DNA of 64,000 nucleotides from Bacteroidota bacterium (GTDB taxonomy: Bacteria > Bacteroidota > Bacteroidia > Chitinophagales > BACL12), in assembly GCA_016706255.1 (NCBI GenBank), contig JADJJZ010000029.1:682001-746000 (forward strand), read 5' to 3'. Of this stretch, positions 26,248 to 35,460 are shown in pieces. The first letter of the stretch is position 1. Every line of letters begins with the position of its first letter. The notes under the pieces are model-generated. The model saw nothing but the letters and a program-made list of their open reading frames with translations, searched no databases and was not told where the DNA came from. The position numbers and the translations under genes were made by a program.

Positions 26248-27438
26248 ATGAATCTGCACGAATATCAGGGTAAAGAACTCGTAAAACGTTATGGTGTTAA
26301 AATTCAGGAGGGAATTCCTGTTGACACACCCGAACAAGCCGTTGAAGCTGCGCGTCAATTGCAGGGAATGACCGGAACAACCATTTGGGTGGTAAAAGCG
26401 CAAATACATGCGGGTGGCCGTGGTAAGGCAGGTGGTGTAAAAGTGGCAAAAAGCCTTGATGAAGTGTATGAAAAAGCCCAGGCTATTCTTGGTGCAACCC
26501 TGATTACCCCGCAAACAGGACCAAAAGGTAAAAGAGTAAATAAAGTGCTTATTGCAACCGATGTTTACTATCCCGGACCAAGCGATACCAAAGAGTTTTA
26601 CATGAGTGTATTACTTGATCGTGAAAAAGGAAAAAACGTAATTGTATATTCTACCGAAGGTGGTATGGACATTGAAGAAGTGGCCGAACATACCCCTGAA
26701 AAATTACATAAAGAGTGGATCGACAGTTCTGTGGGCATTATGCCGTTTCAGGCGCGCCGTGTTGCTTTCAATCTGGGTTTAACAGGCGATTCGTTTAAAG
26801 ATATGGTGAAATTTACCACCAGCCTTTACAATGCCTATGTTGGCAACGATTGCTCACTGCTCGAAATCAACCCTGTTTTAAAAACATCCGATAACAAAAT
26901 TATTGCCGTTGATACCAAATGTGTGATTGACGGAAACGCGTTATATCGCCATCCGGATATTTTGGTGATGCGCGATAAAACGGAAGAAGATCCAACCGAA
27001 GTTGAAGCCGGCGAAGCAGGTCTTAATTTCGTGAAATTGGACGGTAACGTGGGTTGTATGGTAAATGGTGCCGGTTTAGCAATGGCAACCATGGATATTA
27101 TTAAATCAAGCGGTGGTAGTCCGGCAAACTTCCTCGATGTAGGCGGTACTGCTGATGCTAAACGTGTAGAAACCGCTTTTAATATCATTTTAAAAGACCC
27201 GAACGTAAAAGCCATTTTAGTGAATATATTTGGTGGTATTGTGCGTTGCGACCGTGTTGCTCAGGGTATTATCGATGCATATAAATCGATTGGTAATATT
27301 AATGTGCCAATTATTGTGCGTTTACAAGGCACCAATGCAACAGAAGCTAAAAAAATGATCGACGACAGCGGATTACAAGTGCGATCTGCAATTTTATTGC
27401 GTGAAGCAGCCGATTTGGTTAAAGAAGCCGTGGGTTAA
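26248..27438 (+). CDS. sucC: Succinyl-CoA synthetase (ADP/GDP-forming), beta subunit
   Basis: TCA-cycle enzyme subunit that, with SucD, interconverts succinyl-CoA and succinate with nucleotide phosphorylation. The 396-residue product starts with the invariant 'MNLHEYQGKEL', has the ATP-grasp domain with 'KAQIHAGGRGKAGGVK', and ends with the CoA-ligase domain containing 'GGIVRCDRVAQGII' and 'VRLQGTNA'. Length and motifs are standard. I place the start at the ATG 26248 because the upstream in-frame TTG at 26227 lies inside the promoter -7 box. No sucD is adjacent in the window, which is common in Bacteroidetes. A strong terminator follows. Confidence 0.97.
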   Translation: MNLHEYQGKELVKRYGVKIQEGIPVDTPEQAVEAARQLQGMTGTTIWVVKAQIHAGGRGKAGGVKVAKSLDEVYEKAQAILGATLITPQTGPKGKRVNKVLIATDVYYPGPSDTKEFYMSVLLDREKGKNVIVYSTEGGMDIEEVAEHTPEKLHKEWIDSSVGIMPFQARRVAFNLGLTGDSFKDMVKFTTSLYNAYVGNDCSLLEINPVLKTSDNKIIAVDTKCVIDGNALYRHPDILVMRDKTEEDPTEVEAGEAGLNFVKLDGNVGCMVNGAGLAMATMDIIKSSGGSPANFLDVGGTADAKRVETAFNIILKDPNVKAILVNIFGGIVRCDRVAQGIIDAYKSIGNINVPIIVRLQGTNATEAKKMIDDSGLQVRSAILLREAADLVKEAVG

Positions 27439-27469
27439 GCAAATAATCCGTTTTTATAATAACATTTTA

Positions 27470-27495
27470 AGCATCCTTAGGGGTGCTTTTTTTTT
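27470..27495 (+). terminator. Rho-independent terminator of sucC
   Basis: Stem AGCATCC/GGGTGCT with a TTAG loop, followed by nine or more T. Confidence 0.88.
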
Positions 27496-27620
27496 GGGGG
27501 GAGATGTAATTTGCCGGTTACTTCATATTTAAGCTTTCATAGCCACTTATTTCGTAGCCTGTTCAGTCGGGTCAGGGGCAGACATCGACTCAACGCCGGT
27601 CACAGCAGGTTACTTTCCAC

Positions 27621-27654
27621 AAAAAAGCCCATTTAGTCCGAAAACCAAATGGGC
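27621..27654 (-). terminator. Rho-independent terminator of the small HTH gene
   Basis: Arms GCCCATTT (27627-27634) and AAATGGGC (27647-27654); on the minus strand the stem is followed by six T. It is 24 bases beyond the stop codon of the gene at 27678. Confidence 0.85.
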
Positions 27655-27677
27655 GAATTATTCAAGTATGAAAAGAA

Positions 27678-27944
27678 TCAGTTTAATGTTTGCACATGTT
27701 TGCTTTCCTCCAATATGCGCATGGCACATTGAAGTATGGCCGTGTCTTCCAGCCTGACCACTCCCCCGCCTAAACCTTTTTCAAAATGCACATCCGCAAT
27801 TTTCCCCGGCGCCTCAAAATGTTCTGCTCCGAAGTAATTTCTAACTGCATCTACTTCAATGTGAAGCTCTTGTGCGATACGCTCCATGCTGCCGTGCGGG
27901 AGCGTGTCTTTAATGTGTCGTAGCTCGTCGAATGTAATGACCAT
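27678..27944 (-). CDS. Small helix-turn-helix DNA-binding protein
   Basis: The 88-residue product has an N-terminal helical part in which 'SMERIAQELHIEVDAVRNYFG' (about 19-39) reads as a helix-turn-helix. The C-terminal half contains a Gly-rich turn ('KGLGGGVVRLED') and a final helix. Similar small proteins occur across Bacteroidetes without a defined role; a regulator or nucleoid-associated function is inference. It is a single gene with its own terminator. Upstream (27945-28202) nothing else is recognisable. Confidence 0.75.
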   Translation of the reverse strand: MVITFDELRHIKDTLPHGSMERIAQELHIEVDAVRNYFGAEHFEAPGKIADVHFEKGLGGGVVRLEDTAILQCAMRILEESKHVQTLN

Positions 27945-28202
27945 AGTCGATATATTTTAGTTAAACAATATAGTGGTAAGACGCTACGATTTTAGGTATG
28001 TTTTATTACATTTCCAAATAATTAAACAAATATTTTTTTTCTATAAGCTTAAATCCTTTGTGCACTTATCAATAAGGAGCATGCAGTTATTAAACCAATT
28101 GCAGGGTTTGAAAAATAATTACTATAATTACATACAATTCTGTGTTATAATTAACGTTTTAATACTAATTCAATTCACCAACACTCAAAACCTCCCAACG
28201 CT

Positions 28203-31200
28203 ATGCGGGCCCCTGCTATTTGGCTGAGTATACTTATACTCGGTTTAACCTCTTGTAATTCAGACAGAAACCTTATTGCTATTGATTCTACAAATTTTGA
28301 GGACGAAATCAGCGTTACTCAAAATCTGGAATTTACCCTCAACCAGCATCTGTTTAACGATACCTTATTCGACAAATGGGTTGATGCCGAATTACTTACC
28401 ATAGAACCTAAAGTAGCGGGAAAATTTAAAATTGTTTCCAGCGATAAAATTACCTTCTCTCCCACTTCCGGTTTTGCGGAAAGTGAAAAATATAGTGTTT
28501 CGGTGAGCGAATCGGTTTATGATTATACCGATATCCGATTGGCGGTGAAAAAATCGCCCATGTATTTTAATACAGCATTATTAGATTTAAAAACAGCAAA
28601 TTTATACTGGACTAAAGATGATGCCAGCGGCGAAATATTATTAAATGCCGATTTATTATTTAATGCCACCGTTGACGCAGCAAAACTTTCAAAATTACTA
28701 ACTGTAAAAAGTAATGGCGAAACAAAATCAGTCCGCGTTAATACGACGCAAACTGCAAAAACAATATCGGTTGCTATTCATAATATCGACCCAAAAACAG
28801 ACGACCGCAAATTAGTATTTGGTGTTGCAAAAGGAATTGGTTCACCGGGAAGTGTTTATGTAACCGATAATGTTATACGTTTAGAAGTAGAAATTCCTGA
28901 AATTGAAAATTTAGAAATAAAAGATGTTACTGCCGAACACAATGGTATTTTAGGAACGATACATGTAATTACCAATCAGCAAATTGGAAATGCCAATGTT
29001 GAAAATCTGGTAACTACACAGCCACCTGTTAGCCTCAACATCGAAAAATCGATGAACGGATTAATTATCAGCAGCGAATCATTTCTTGCTGATCAAACAT
29101 ATACCATTATATTATCTGAACAATTATTTGGAGTCGCCGGTGGTAAAATGGTTGACAAATATGAGCAATCTATTACGTTCGGTGAACTGGAACCTTCCAT
29201 CAGCTTTACCAACACCAAAGGCCGCTATATGGGCTCAAAAGGCAGCCGCAATTTAGGTGTGCGTATCGTAAACATTCCGAAAGTAAAAGTTGAAGTCATA
29301 AAAATTTATGAAAATAATATCCTCGCATTTATGCGCAACGGATTTAGTTATGAATGGTACGAAGAATACGATGAGGAATCTGATTACTGGGATTATTTCG
29401 ATTACCAGGATGTAAATACCGAATTATACGGCAATGTTGTTTATGAAAAAGAATATGAAACGGCAAAACTGGAAAAATATAATGCAGCCAGCGTGTTGCA
29501 TCTCGATTTTGTAGATAAATTAGAAAAGTTTAATGGTATATATGTTGTTAAAGTATCATCACTTGAAAAACAGTGGCTTACCGATGCACAGGTTGTTTCT
29601 TTATCTGATATCGGATTAATTGCTAAAGCAACTGAAGATGAGTTGGTAGTTTTTGCCAATGCCATTCAAACTGCAGAACCAATGAGCGGTGTTAAAGTGA
29701 ATTTTATCAGTAGTAATAATCAAAAATTATATACCGCAACTACCGATAAAAATGGTGTAGCAAGATTCACCGGATTAAAAACAAATATGCCTGATTTTAG
29801 TGTTAATTTAATTACTGCTGAAAACGGGTCAGATTATAACTTTCTGCCATTTAATCAAACTATCGTTTCCACCTCGCGATTCGATGTTGGCGGTAAACGA
29901 TTGAATGATAGTAATATGGATGGATTTTTGTATCCGGAACGCGATTTATATCGTCCCGGCGAAACCATGCATATTGCGGGTATTATCAGAACCTACGACT
30001 GGCAGATTTTACCGCGTATTCCGGTGAAAATAAAAATATTGTCTCCTTCGGGAAAAGAATTTAAATCGGTTAAAAAAACTTTGACAGAGCAAGGTGGTTT
30101 TGAAACAGCAATTGAATTGCCAAGAACTGCAATTACCGGTACTTATACTGTTGAATTATATACTTCAAACGATGTATTACTTACTACCGATTACATTAGT
30201 GTTGAAGAATTTATGCCTGACCGCATCAAAGTAAAATCTGCACTTAAGAAAAAAGAATATTATCCCGGTGATGAATTAAAAGCAGACATACGCGCAGATA
30301 ATTTATATGGCACTCCGGCTTCTGAACGAAACTGGGAAGCTGAATTAAGTTTGAACAGATATTATTTTTCATCAAAAAAATTCCCTTCATATAACTTTGC
30401 TATTTATGGGGGTGAAAGTTATTTACCTGCAAAAACAACTGAAGGCACTACCGACGATAATGGTGAAGCGACCGCAGTATTTGATGTTCCATCTGAATAT
30501 GTAAATCTTGGTATATTAAATGGCCGCATTTTGACAACGGTATTTGATGAATCAGGCAGACCGGTTTATGATGTACAGGATTTTAAAGTAATTACACAAA
30601 ATGTATTACTTGGTATTGGGGATTTTGATTATTACATAAAAACAAAACAGGCAATTAAAATTCCGTTAGCTGCAGTTGATAAAGATGACAAATCAGTAAA
30701 CACGGAAGCTGTTGTTGAAATAATTAAACATGAATACGAAACCATTATCGAAAAGAGTGGTCCGTATTATACTTACCGCTCCAATCAGGTAGAAAAATTG
30801 CAGAGCACACAAAATCTCACTATTAAAGGAGATGCAACTGCTGTGTGGTTTACACCGCAATTATCCGGTCAGTACGAAGTACGTGTAAAATTCCCAAATG
30901 CAACTACTTATGTAAGTCAGCACTTTTATGCTTACGGCTGGGGCAACACGCAAAGTAATTCATTTGAAGTTGACAATGAAGGCAATATTAATATCGTAGC
31001 AGATAAAGAAACTTACAAAACAGGTGAAGAAGCAAACATTTTATTTACTGCACCATTTAATGGTAAGTTATTGGTAACGGTTGAAAGAAATAAAGTGTAT
31101 GAATATTATTATCTGGATACCGATAAAAAATCGGCGAGTTTAAAATTAAAAATGGATAATTTATATGTGCCGAATGTGTACATCACAGCAACTTTATTCC

Positions 31201-33596
31201 GACCTGCTGATGATAGTCAGATGCCACTTACCGTTGCACATGGTATTACCAATTTAAAAGTGGATAATCCGGTTAAAAAACTGGATGTAGTGGTTACACA
31301 CGAACAAAATACACGCAGTAATAAAAAACAATCCATACAAATAAAAACGGCTCCAAATGCAGAGGTTACGGTAGCTGTGGTTGATGAGGGTATTTTGCAG
31401 ATTAAAAACTTCAAAACCCCTGATCCATACGATTATTTTTATATGCAACATGCATTGGGTGTAATGAGTTACGATTTATATGCATATTTATATCCTGAAA
31501 TTTATTTAAAGAAATTATTAAGTGGTGGTGATGGTGGAGACGCCGCAGCAAGGTTAAATCCGATGACAGCCAATCGTGTTAAATTAGTTTCATATTGGAG
31601 CGGCACCTTAAAAACAGATGCCTCCGGCAAAGCAAAATTTGATATTGATATTCCACAATTCAGTGGCGATTTACGTGTAATGGTTGTAGCCTATAAAAAC
31701 GACATGTTTGGCAGCAGCGAAACCCACATGAAAGTTGCCGACCCAATTGTGGTAACAACCAGTCTCCCACGCTTTTTAAGTCCCGGCGACACAATTACAG
31801 TTCCGGTTACCTTAGCTAATACAACAGGTAAAAATGCATCCGGAAAAGTAACTATCAGCGCAGAGGGTCCGCTAAAAGTTGCGGGCAGTAACAACATATC
31901 ATTCAGTGCATCCGCAAATAAAGAAGCGCGTGTTGAATTTAAAATGGTTGCTACCAATCAAACAGGAAATGCGAAAGTAAAAGTTAGTGTAAATGCGCTG
32001 AATGAAACATTTAGCGATAATATTGAAATTGGTGTGCGTCCACCGGCATCATTACAAAAATATACCGGCTCCGGTGCAATTGATGGAAATAAATCGCAAA
32101 CACTTTCACTTACCAATAATTTTGTGAACGATGGTGCCAAAGCAAAATTAATTGTCAGTCGCTCCCCTATTGTTCAATTCGCAGATGATTTGGATTATTT
32201 AGTAACCTATCCGCATGGTTGTGTTGAACAAATTACTTCATCTGTATTCCCGCAAATTTATTACGGCGATTTAGTGAAGGATATTTATGGCAAAGAAAAC
32301 AAGGACATTAATCCGTCATATAATGTTCAGGAAGGTATCAGAATACTGGAAAGTATGCAGATGTATAATGGCGCATTAATGTATTGGCCGGGACAAGGTT
32401 ATGAAAGCTGGTGGGGAACCATTTATGCGACACATTTTATGTTGGAAGCTAAAAAAGCAGGATTTGATGTGGATGATAAAGTGGTGAATAAATCGCTCGG
32501 TTATTTGAAAAACATGTTGAAGCAAAAGAAAACTTTTGTGTATTACTACAATGGCAATTTGAGTAAAGAAATGGCTTCGAAAGAAGTATTTTATTCCATG
32601 TATGTATTGGCACTGGCAGGCAAAGCGGAAGTTTCAACCATGAACTATTATAAAGCGAATTTAAGTGTGGTACCGCTTGATGGTAAATATTTATTGGCCA
32701 TGAGTTATTTATTGGCAGGTGATAAAAAAAGTTTTGAAAAATTATTGCCATCTGAATTTACCGGCGAAGAGTCGAAGCAGGTGTTTGGTGGTAGTTTCTA
32801 CTCGCCTATCCGCGACCGTGCAATTGCATTAAACTGTTTGCTGGAAACTGATCCGGATAATCAGCAGGTTGGCAGACTTGCACAACAATTATCCGAAATG
32901 ATGAAAAATCAGTATTATTTAAATACACAGGAACGTTCATTTGCGTTTCTGGCATTTGGAAAACTGGCAAGGCAAACAAAAGATGCCACTGTAACTGCAT
33001 CTATTACTGCAAACGGAAAAGAAATTGGAAAATTCTCAGGTAAAAATTTAGTGTTGGATGATAAATCAATGATTAATGCTAAAGTTGATATCACCACAAG
33101 CGGAACAGGAAAATTATACTATTTCTGGGTTACAAAAGGCGTTACAGCTGATGGTTCGTTTAAGCAGGAAGATAATTATTTACGTGTCCGCAAAACATTT
33201 TACGACCGTTGGGGCCGACAAATTGATTTGAAAAATGTAAAACAAAACGATTTGATTGTTGTAAAAATTTCGCTTGTAAGTGCTACCGGAACCTATGTGG
33301 AAAATGTGGTAATCACCGATATTTTACCTGCCGGTTTTGAAATTGAAAACGACCGTTTGCGAGCAACTTCCAGTTTAAATTGGATAACCGATCAATCATC
33401 GGCTCAATACGAGGATATTCGCGACGACCGCATTAATTTATACACCTATGCGAGTGCAAACAGTGCGAATTATTATTATACGGTAAGGGCTGTGTCACCG
33501 GGCGTTTACAAAATGGGACCTGTAATGGCAGATGCAATGTATAATGAGGAATACCACAGTTATAATGGCGCAGGTATTGTGAAAATTTCACGATAA
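28203..33596 (+). CDS. Alpha-2-macroglobulin family lipoprotein with thioester motif
   Basis: Bacterial alpha-2-macroglobulin, a periplasmic protease trap anchored as a lipoprotein (lipobox LTSC). The 1797-residue length is normal. The reactive thioester motif is present as 'PHGCVEQ' with Cys1340 and Gln1343; cleavage of the bait region by a foreign protease would expose it to trap the attacker. N-terminal macroglobulin domains (MG2-like around residues 560-680, opening with 'LYPERDLYRPGETMHIAG') precede the central 'SYWSGTLKTDASGKAKF' block and the helical thioester/TED domain. In many bacteria this gene is adjacent to pbpC; here pbpC is 4.7 kb downstream with three genes between. It is followed after 18 bases by a membrane protein gene on the same strand. 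Confidence 0.94.
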   Translation: MRAPAIWLSILILGLTSCNSDRNLIAIDSTNFEDEISVTQNLEFTLNQHLFNDTLFDKWVDAELLTIEPKVAGKFKIVSSDKITFSPTSGFAESEKYSVSVSESVYDYTDIRLAVKKSPMYFNTALLDLKTANLYWTKDDASGEILLNADLLFNATVDAAKLSKLLTVKSNGETKSVRVNTTQTAKTISVAIHNIDPKTDDRKLVFGVAKGIGSPGSVYVTDNVIRLEVEIPEIENLEIKDVTAEHNGILGTIHVITNQQIGNANVENLVTTQPPVSLNIEKSMNGLIISSESFLADQTYTIILSEQLFGVAGGKMVDKYEQSITFGELEPSISFTNTKGRYMGSKGSRNLGVRIVNIPKVKVEVIKIYENNILAFMRNGFSYEWYEEYDEESDYWDYFDYQDVNTELYGNVVYEKEYETAKLEKYNAASVLHLDFVDKLEKFNGIYVVKVSSLEKQWLTDAQVVSLSDIGLIAKATEDELVVFANAIQTAEPMSGVKVNFISSNNQKLYTATTDKNGVARFTGLKTNMPDFSVNLITAENGSDYNFLPFNQTIVSTSRFDVGGKRLNDSNMDGFLYPERDLYRPGETMHIAGIIRTYDWQILPRIPVKIKILSPSGKEFKSVKKTLTEQGGFETAIELPRTAITGTYTVELYTSNDVLLTTDYISVEEFMPDRIKVKSALKKKEYYPGDELKADIRADNLYGTPASERNWEAELSLNRYYFSSKKFPSYNFAIYGGESYLPAKTTEGTTDDNGEATAVFDVPSEYVNLGILNGRILTTVFDESGRPVYDVQDFKVITQNVLLGIGDFDYYIKTKQAIKIPLAAVDKDDKSVNTEAVVEIIKHEYETIIEKSGPYYTYRSNQVEKLQSTQNLTIKGDATAVWFTPQLSGQYEVRVKFPNATTYVSQHFYAYGWGNTQSNSFEVDNEGNINIVADKETYKTGEEANILFTAPFNGKLLVTVERNKVYEYYYLDTDKKSASLKLKMDNLYVPNVYITATLFRPADDSQMPLTVAHGITNLKVDNPVKKLDVVVTHEQNTRSNKKQSIQIKTAPNAEVTVAVVDEGILQIKNFKTPDPYDYFYMQHALGVMSYDLYAYLYPEIYLKKLLSGGDGGDAAARLNPMTANRVKLVSYWSGTLKTDASGKAKFDIDIPQFSGDLRVMVVAYKNDMFGSSETHMKVADPIVVTTSLPRFLSPGDTITVPVTLANTTGKNASGKVTISAEGPLKVAGSNNISFSASANKEARVEFKMVATNQTGNAKVKVSVNALNETFSDNIEIGVRPPASLQKYTGSGAIDGNKSQTLSLTNNFVNDGAKAKLIVSRSPIVQFADDLDYLVTYPHGCVEQITSSVFPQIYYGDLVKDIYGKENKDINPSYNVQEGIRILESMQMYNGALMYWPGQGYESWWGTIYATHFMLEAKKAGFDVDDKVVNKSLGYLKNMLKQKKTFVYYYNGNLSKEMASKEVFYSMYVLALAGKAEVSTMNYYKANLSVVPLDGKYLLAMSYLLAGDKKSFEKLLPSEFTGEESKQVFGGSFYSPIRDRAIALNCLLETDPDNQQVGRLAQQLSEMMKNQYYLNTQERSFAFLAFGKLARQTKDATVTASITANGKEIGKFSGKNLVLDDKSMINAKVDITTSGTGKLYYFWVTKGVTADGSFKQEDNYLRVRKTFYDRWGRQIDLKNVKQNDLIVVKISLVSATGTYVENVVITDILPAGFEIENDRLRATSSLNWITDQSSAQYEDIRDDRINLYTYASANSANYYYTVRAVSPGVYKMGPVMADAMYNEEYHSYNGAGIVKISR

Positions 33597-33614
33597 GTTT
33601 TTAACTTAGCAGTA

Positions 33615-35408
33615 ATGAAACGATTTTCCCTAATCGCATTACTGCTAAGTTATATCCTCATTCTTGCTTTTTTAACCTATTACCCAAAATTTACCAAGCA
33701 AGGGTCAGAAGCTACTATTTCTTACGATGTGGCAGGTTATTATTTATATCTGCCAGCAATATTTATATATCACGATGTGCATCATCTTGCTTTTCAGGAA
33801 GCGATGAATGAAAAATATAAATATACACCCGGTGCCTATCAAGGTGTTTTATTGCCTAATGGAAACTATACCATGAAATATCCTATAGGTGCATCCATTT
33901 TGTACGCACCCTGGTTTTTTATAGCACATACCTGGGCCAATGTTGCCGGTTTAAATGCGGATGGATTTTCCAAACCCTATCAAATCATGTTAAGCCTTGG
34001 TTGCTTGTTTTATGCATTTTTAGGCTTATGGGTATTGCGAAAAATATTACTGCGCTATTTTTCTGAAACTGCAACAGGCCTTACAATATTAGCATTGGTT
34101 TTCGCAACGAATTATCTTAATTACAGCGCCATCGATAATGCGATGACGCATAATTTAGTTTTTACCGTATTTACCTGTGTCATCTGGTTTACGATTAAAT
34201 ATTATGAAAATCCCAAAATAAAATTTGCAATCATTCTTGGCATATTATGTGGTTTGGCAGCACTTATTCGCCCAACGGATATTCTCATAATACTTATTCC
34301 GCTTTTATGGGGTGTTAAACAAACCGGAGATATAAAATCGAGAATTTTATTTTTGCTCCGTCAACGTAAACAAACCATTATGTTTATTTTAATGGTAGCA
34401 CTTGTCGGTTCTATTCAATTACTCTATTGGAAAATAACCACCGGGCATTTTTTATTTTATAGTTATGAAGAGCAGGGTTTCGACTGGTCAACACCGCATT
34501 TTAAAGATGGACTTTTTTCTTATAAAAAGGGATGGTGGTTATATACACCGTTTATGGCTTTTATAGTTCCGGGTTTTGTTTTTTTATATAAACAACATAA
34601 ACAGTTTTTTTGGGGCATTTTATTGTTCACCCTAATGAATATCTATATTGTATTCAGTTGGTCTATCTGGTGGTATGGTGGTAGCCTTGGACAACGCAGT
34701 ATGGTTGAATCGTATGCGTTATTGTGTTTCCCGATTGCTGCGTTTTTCAGCGCATTAATTAAATCTAAAAAAATAATTGTTATTCCCGTTAGCTTAATTT
34801 TGTTATTTACCGCCTACTATAATATTGTACTCACCATTCAGGCACATAATAAACAAAGTATTCTGGACGCAGAAAATACCAATAGAACTTATTTCTGGTT
34901 AACGTTTTGCAGATTATCGATAGATAAAGACATCAAACGTTTTTTAGACACTAATGAAAAATATCGGGGTAATGCAACAAATCCAAAACCACTTTATTTT
35001 AATGATATAGAAAATGATACGTTACATATTGATACAACAGCAAAATTAGGTGGTAAAAAAAGTTTATTTGTAAACAAAACAAATCAAGATACTCAACCAT
35101 ACGCAGTACCATTACCACCTGAAGGAACAAAATGGCTCAGGGTGTCGGGTGACTTTATTACACCCGGTATTACATGGGATTTTTGGAAAATGCCACAATA
35201 CATGATTACATTTAAACAAGATGATATTATAATAAAATCAAAATTCGTCCGCATTCACCGCATCATGGAATCAAATATTAAAAAACACATCATATATGAT
35301 GTAAAAATACCTTCAAAGGCATTTAATCATATTGAAGTATCGATGTGGAATGCAGGTGGCACTTCAACCACGTATATGGATAATCTGCAAGTGGATATAT
35401 TAGAATAA
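33615..35408 (+). CDS. Multi-spanning membrane protein, GT-C glycosyltransferase-like
   Basis: Integral membrane protein of 597 residues with about eleven hydrophobic segments in residues 1-415 and a soluble C-terminal part (about 440-597). After the first membrane helix comes 'ISYDVAGYYLYLPA' with Asp38 in the place where GT-C (PMT/ArnT-like) enzymes carry their catalytic acid, and a later 'ALIRPTDILI' is common in this group. Such enzymes move sugars from lipid carriers to lipids or proteins on the outer face of the inner membrane. The C-terminal region is beta-rich, possibly carbohydrate-binding. It follows the alpha-2-macroglobulin gene by 18 bases, so co-transcription is likely. The glycosyltransferase assignment is moderate. 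Confidence 0.68.
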   Translation: MKRFSLIALLLSYILILAFLTYYPKFTKQGSEATISYDVAGYYLYLPAIFIYHDVHHLAFQEAMNEKYKYTPGAYQGVLLPNGNYTMKYPIGASILYAPWFFIAHTWANVAGLNADGFSKPYQIMLSLGCLFYAFLGLWVLRKILLRYFSETATGLTILALVFATNYLNYSAIDNAMTHNLVFTVFTCVIWFTIKYYENPKIKFAIILGILCGLAALIRPTDILIILIPLLWGVKQTGDIKSRILFLLRQRKQTIMFILMVALVGSIQLLYWKITTGHFLFYSYEEQGFDWSTPHFKDGLFSYKKGWWLYTPFMAFIVPGFVFLYKQHKQFFWGILLFTLMNIYIVFSWSIWWYGGSLGQRSMVESYALLCFPIAAFFSALIKSKKIIVIPVSLILLFTAYYNIVLTIQAHNKQSILDAENTNRTYFWLTFCRLSIDKDIKRFLDTNEKYRGNATNPKPLYFNDIENDTLHIDTTAKLGGKKSLFVNKTNQDTQPYAVPLPPEGTKWLRVSGDFITPGITWDFWKMPQYMITFKQDDIIIKSKFVRIHRIMESNIKKHIIYDVKIPSKAFNHIEVSMWNAGGTSTTYMDNLQVDILE

Positions 35409-35439
35409 AAAAAGAGATGTCCGGTTAGAACATCTCTTT
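35409..35439. terminator. Bidirectional terminator between convergent genes
   Basis: Arms AAAGAGATGT and ACATCTCTTT around an 8-9-base loop, with A and T tracts on both sides. It separates the membrane protein gene from the convergent hydrolase gene. Confidence 0.8.
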
Positions 35440-35460
35440 AAATATTGTTTATTACTAAGT

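Noticed and set aside
27973..28227. Open reading frame of 84 codons upstream of the alpha-2-macroglobulin gene
   Set aside because: Composition is that of translated AT-rich intergenic DNA (Phe, Ile, Asn, Tyr-rich); it overlaps the start of the next gene and shows no domain pattern.
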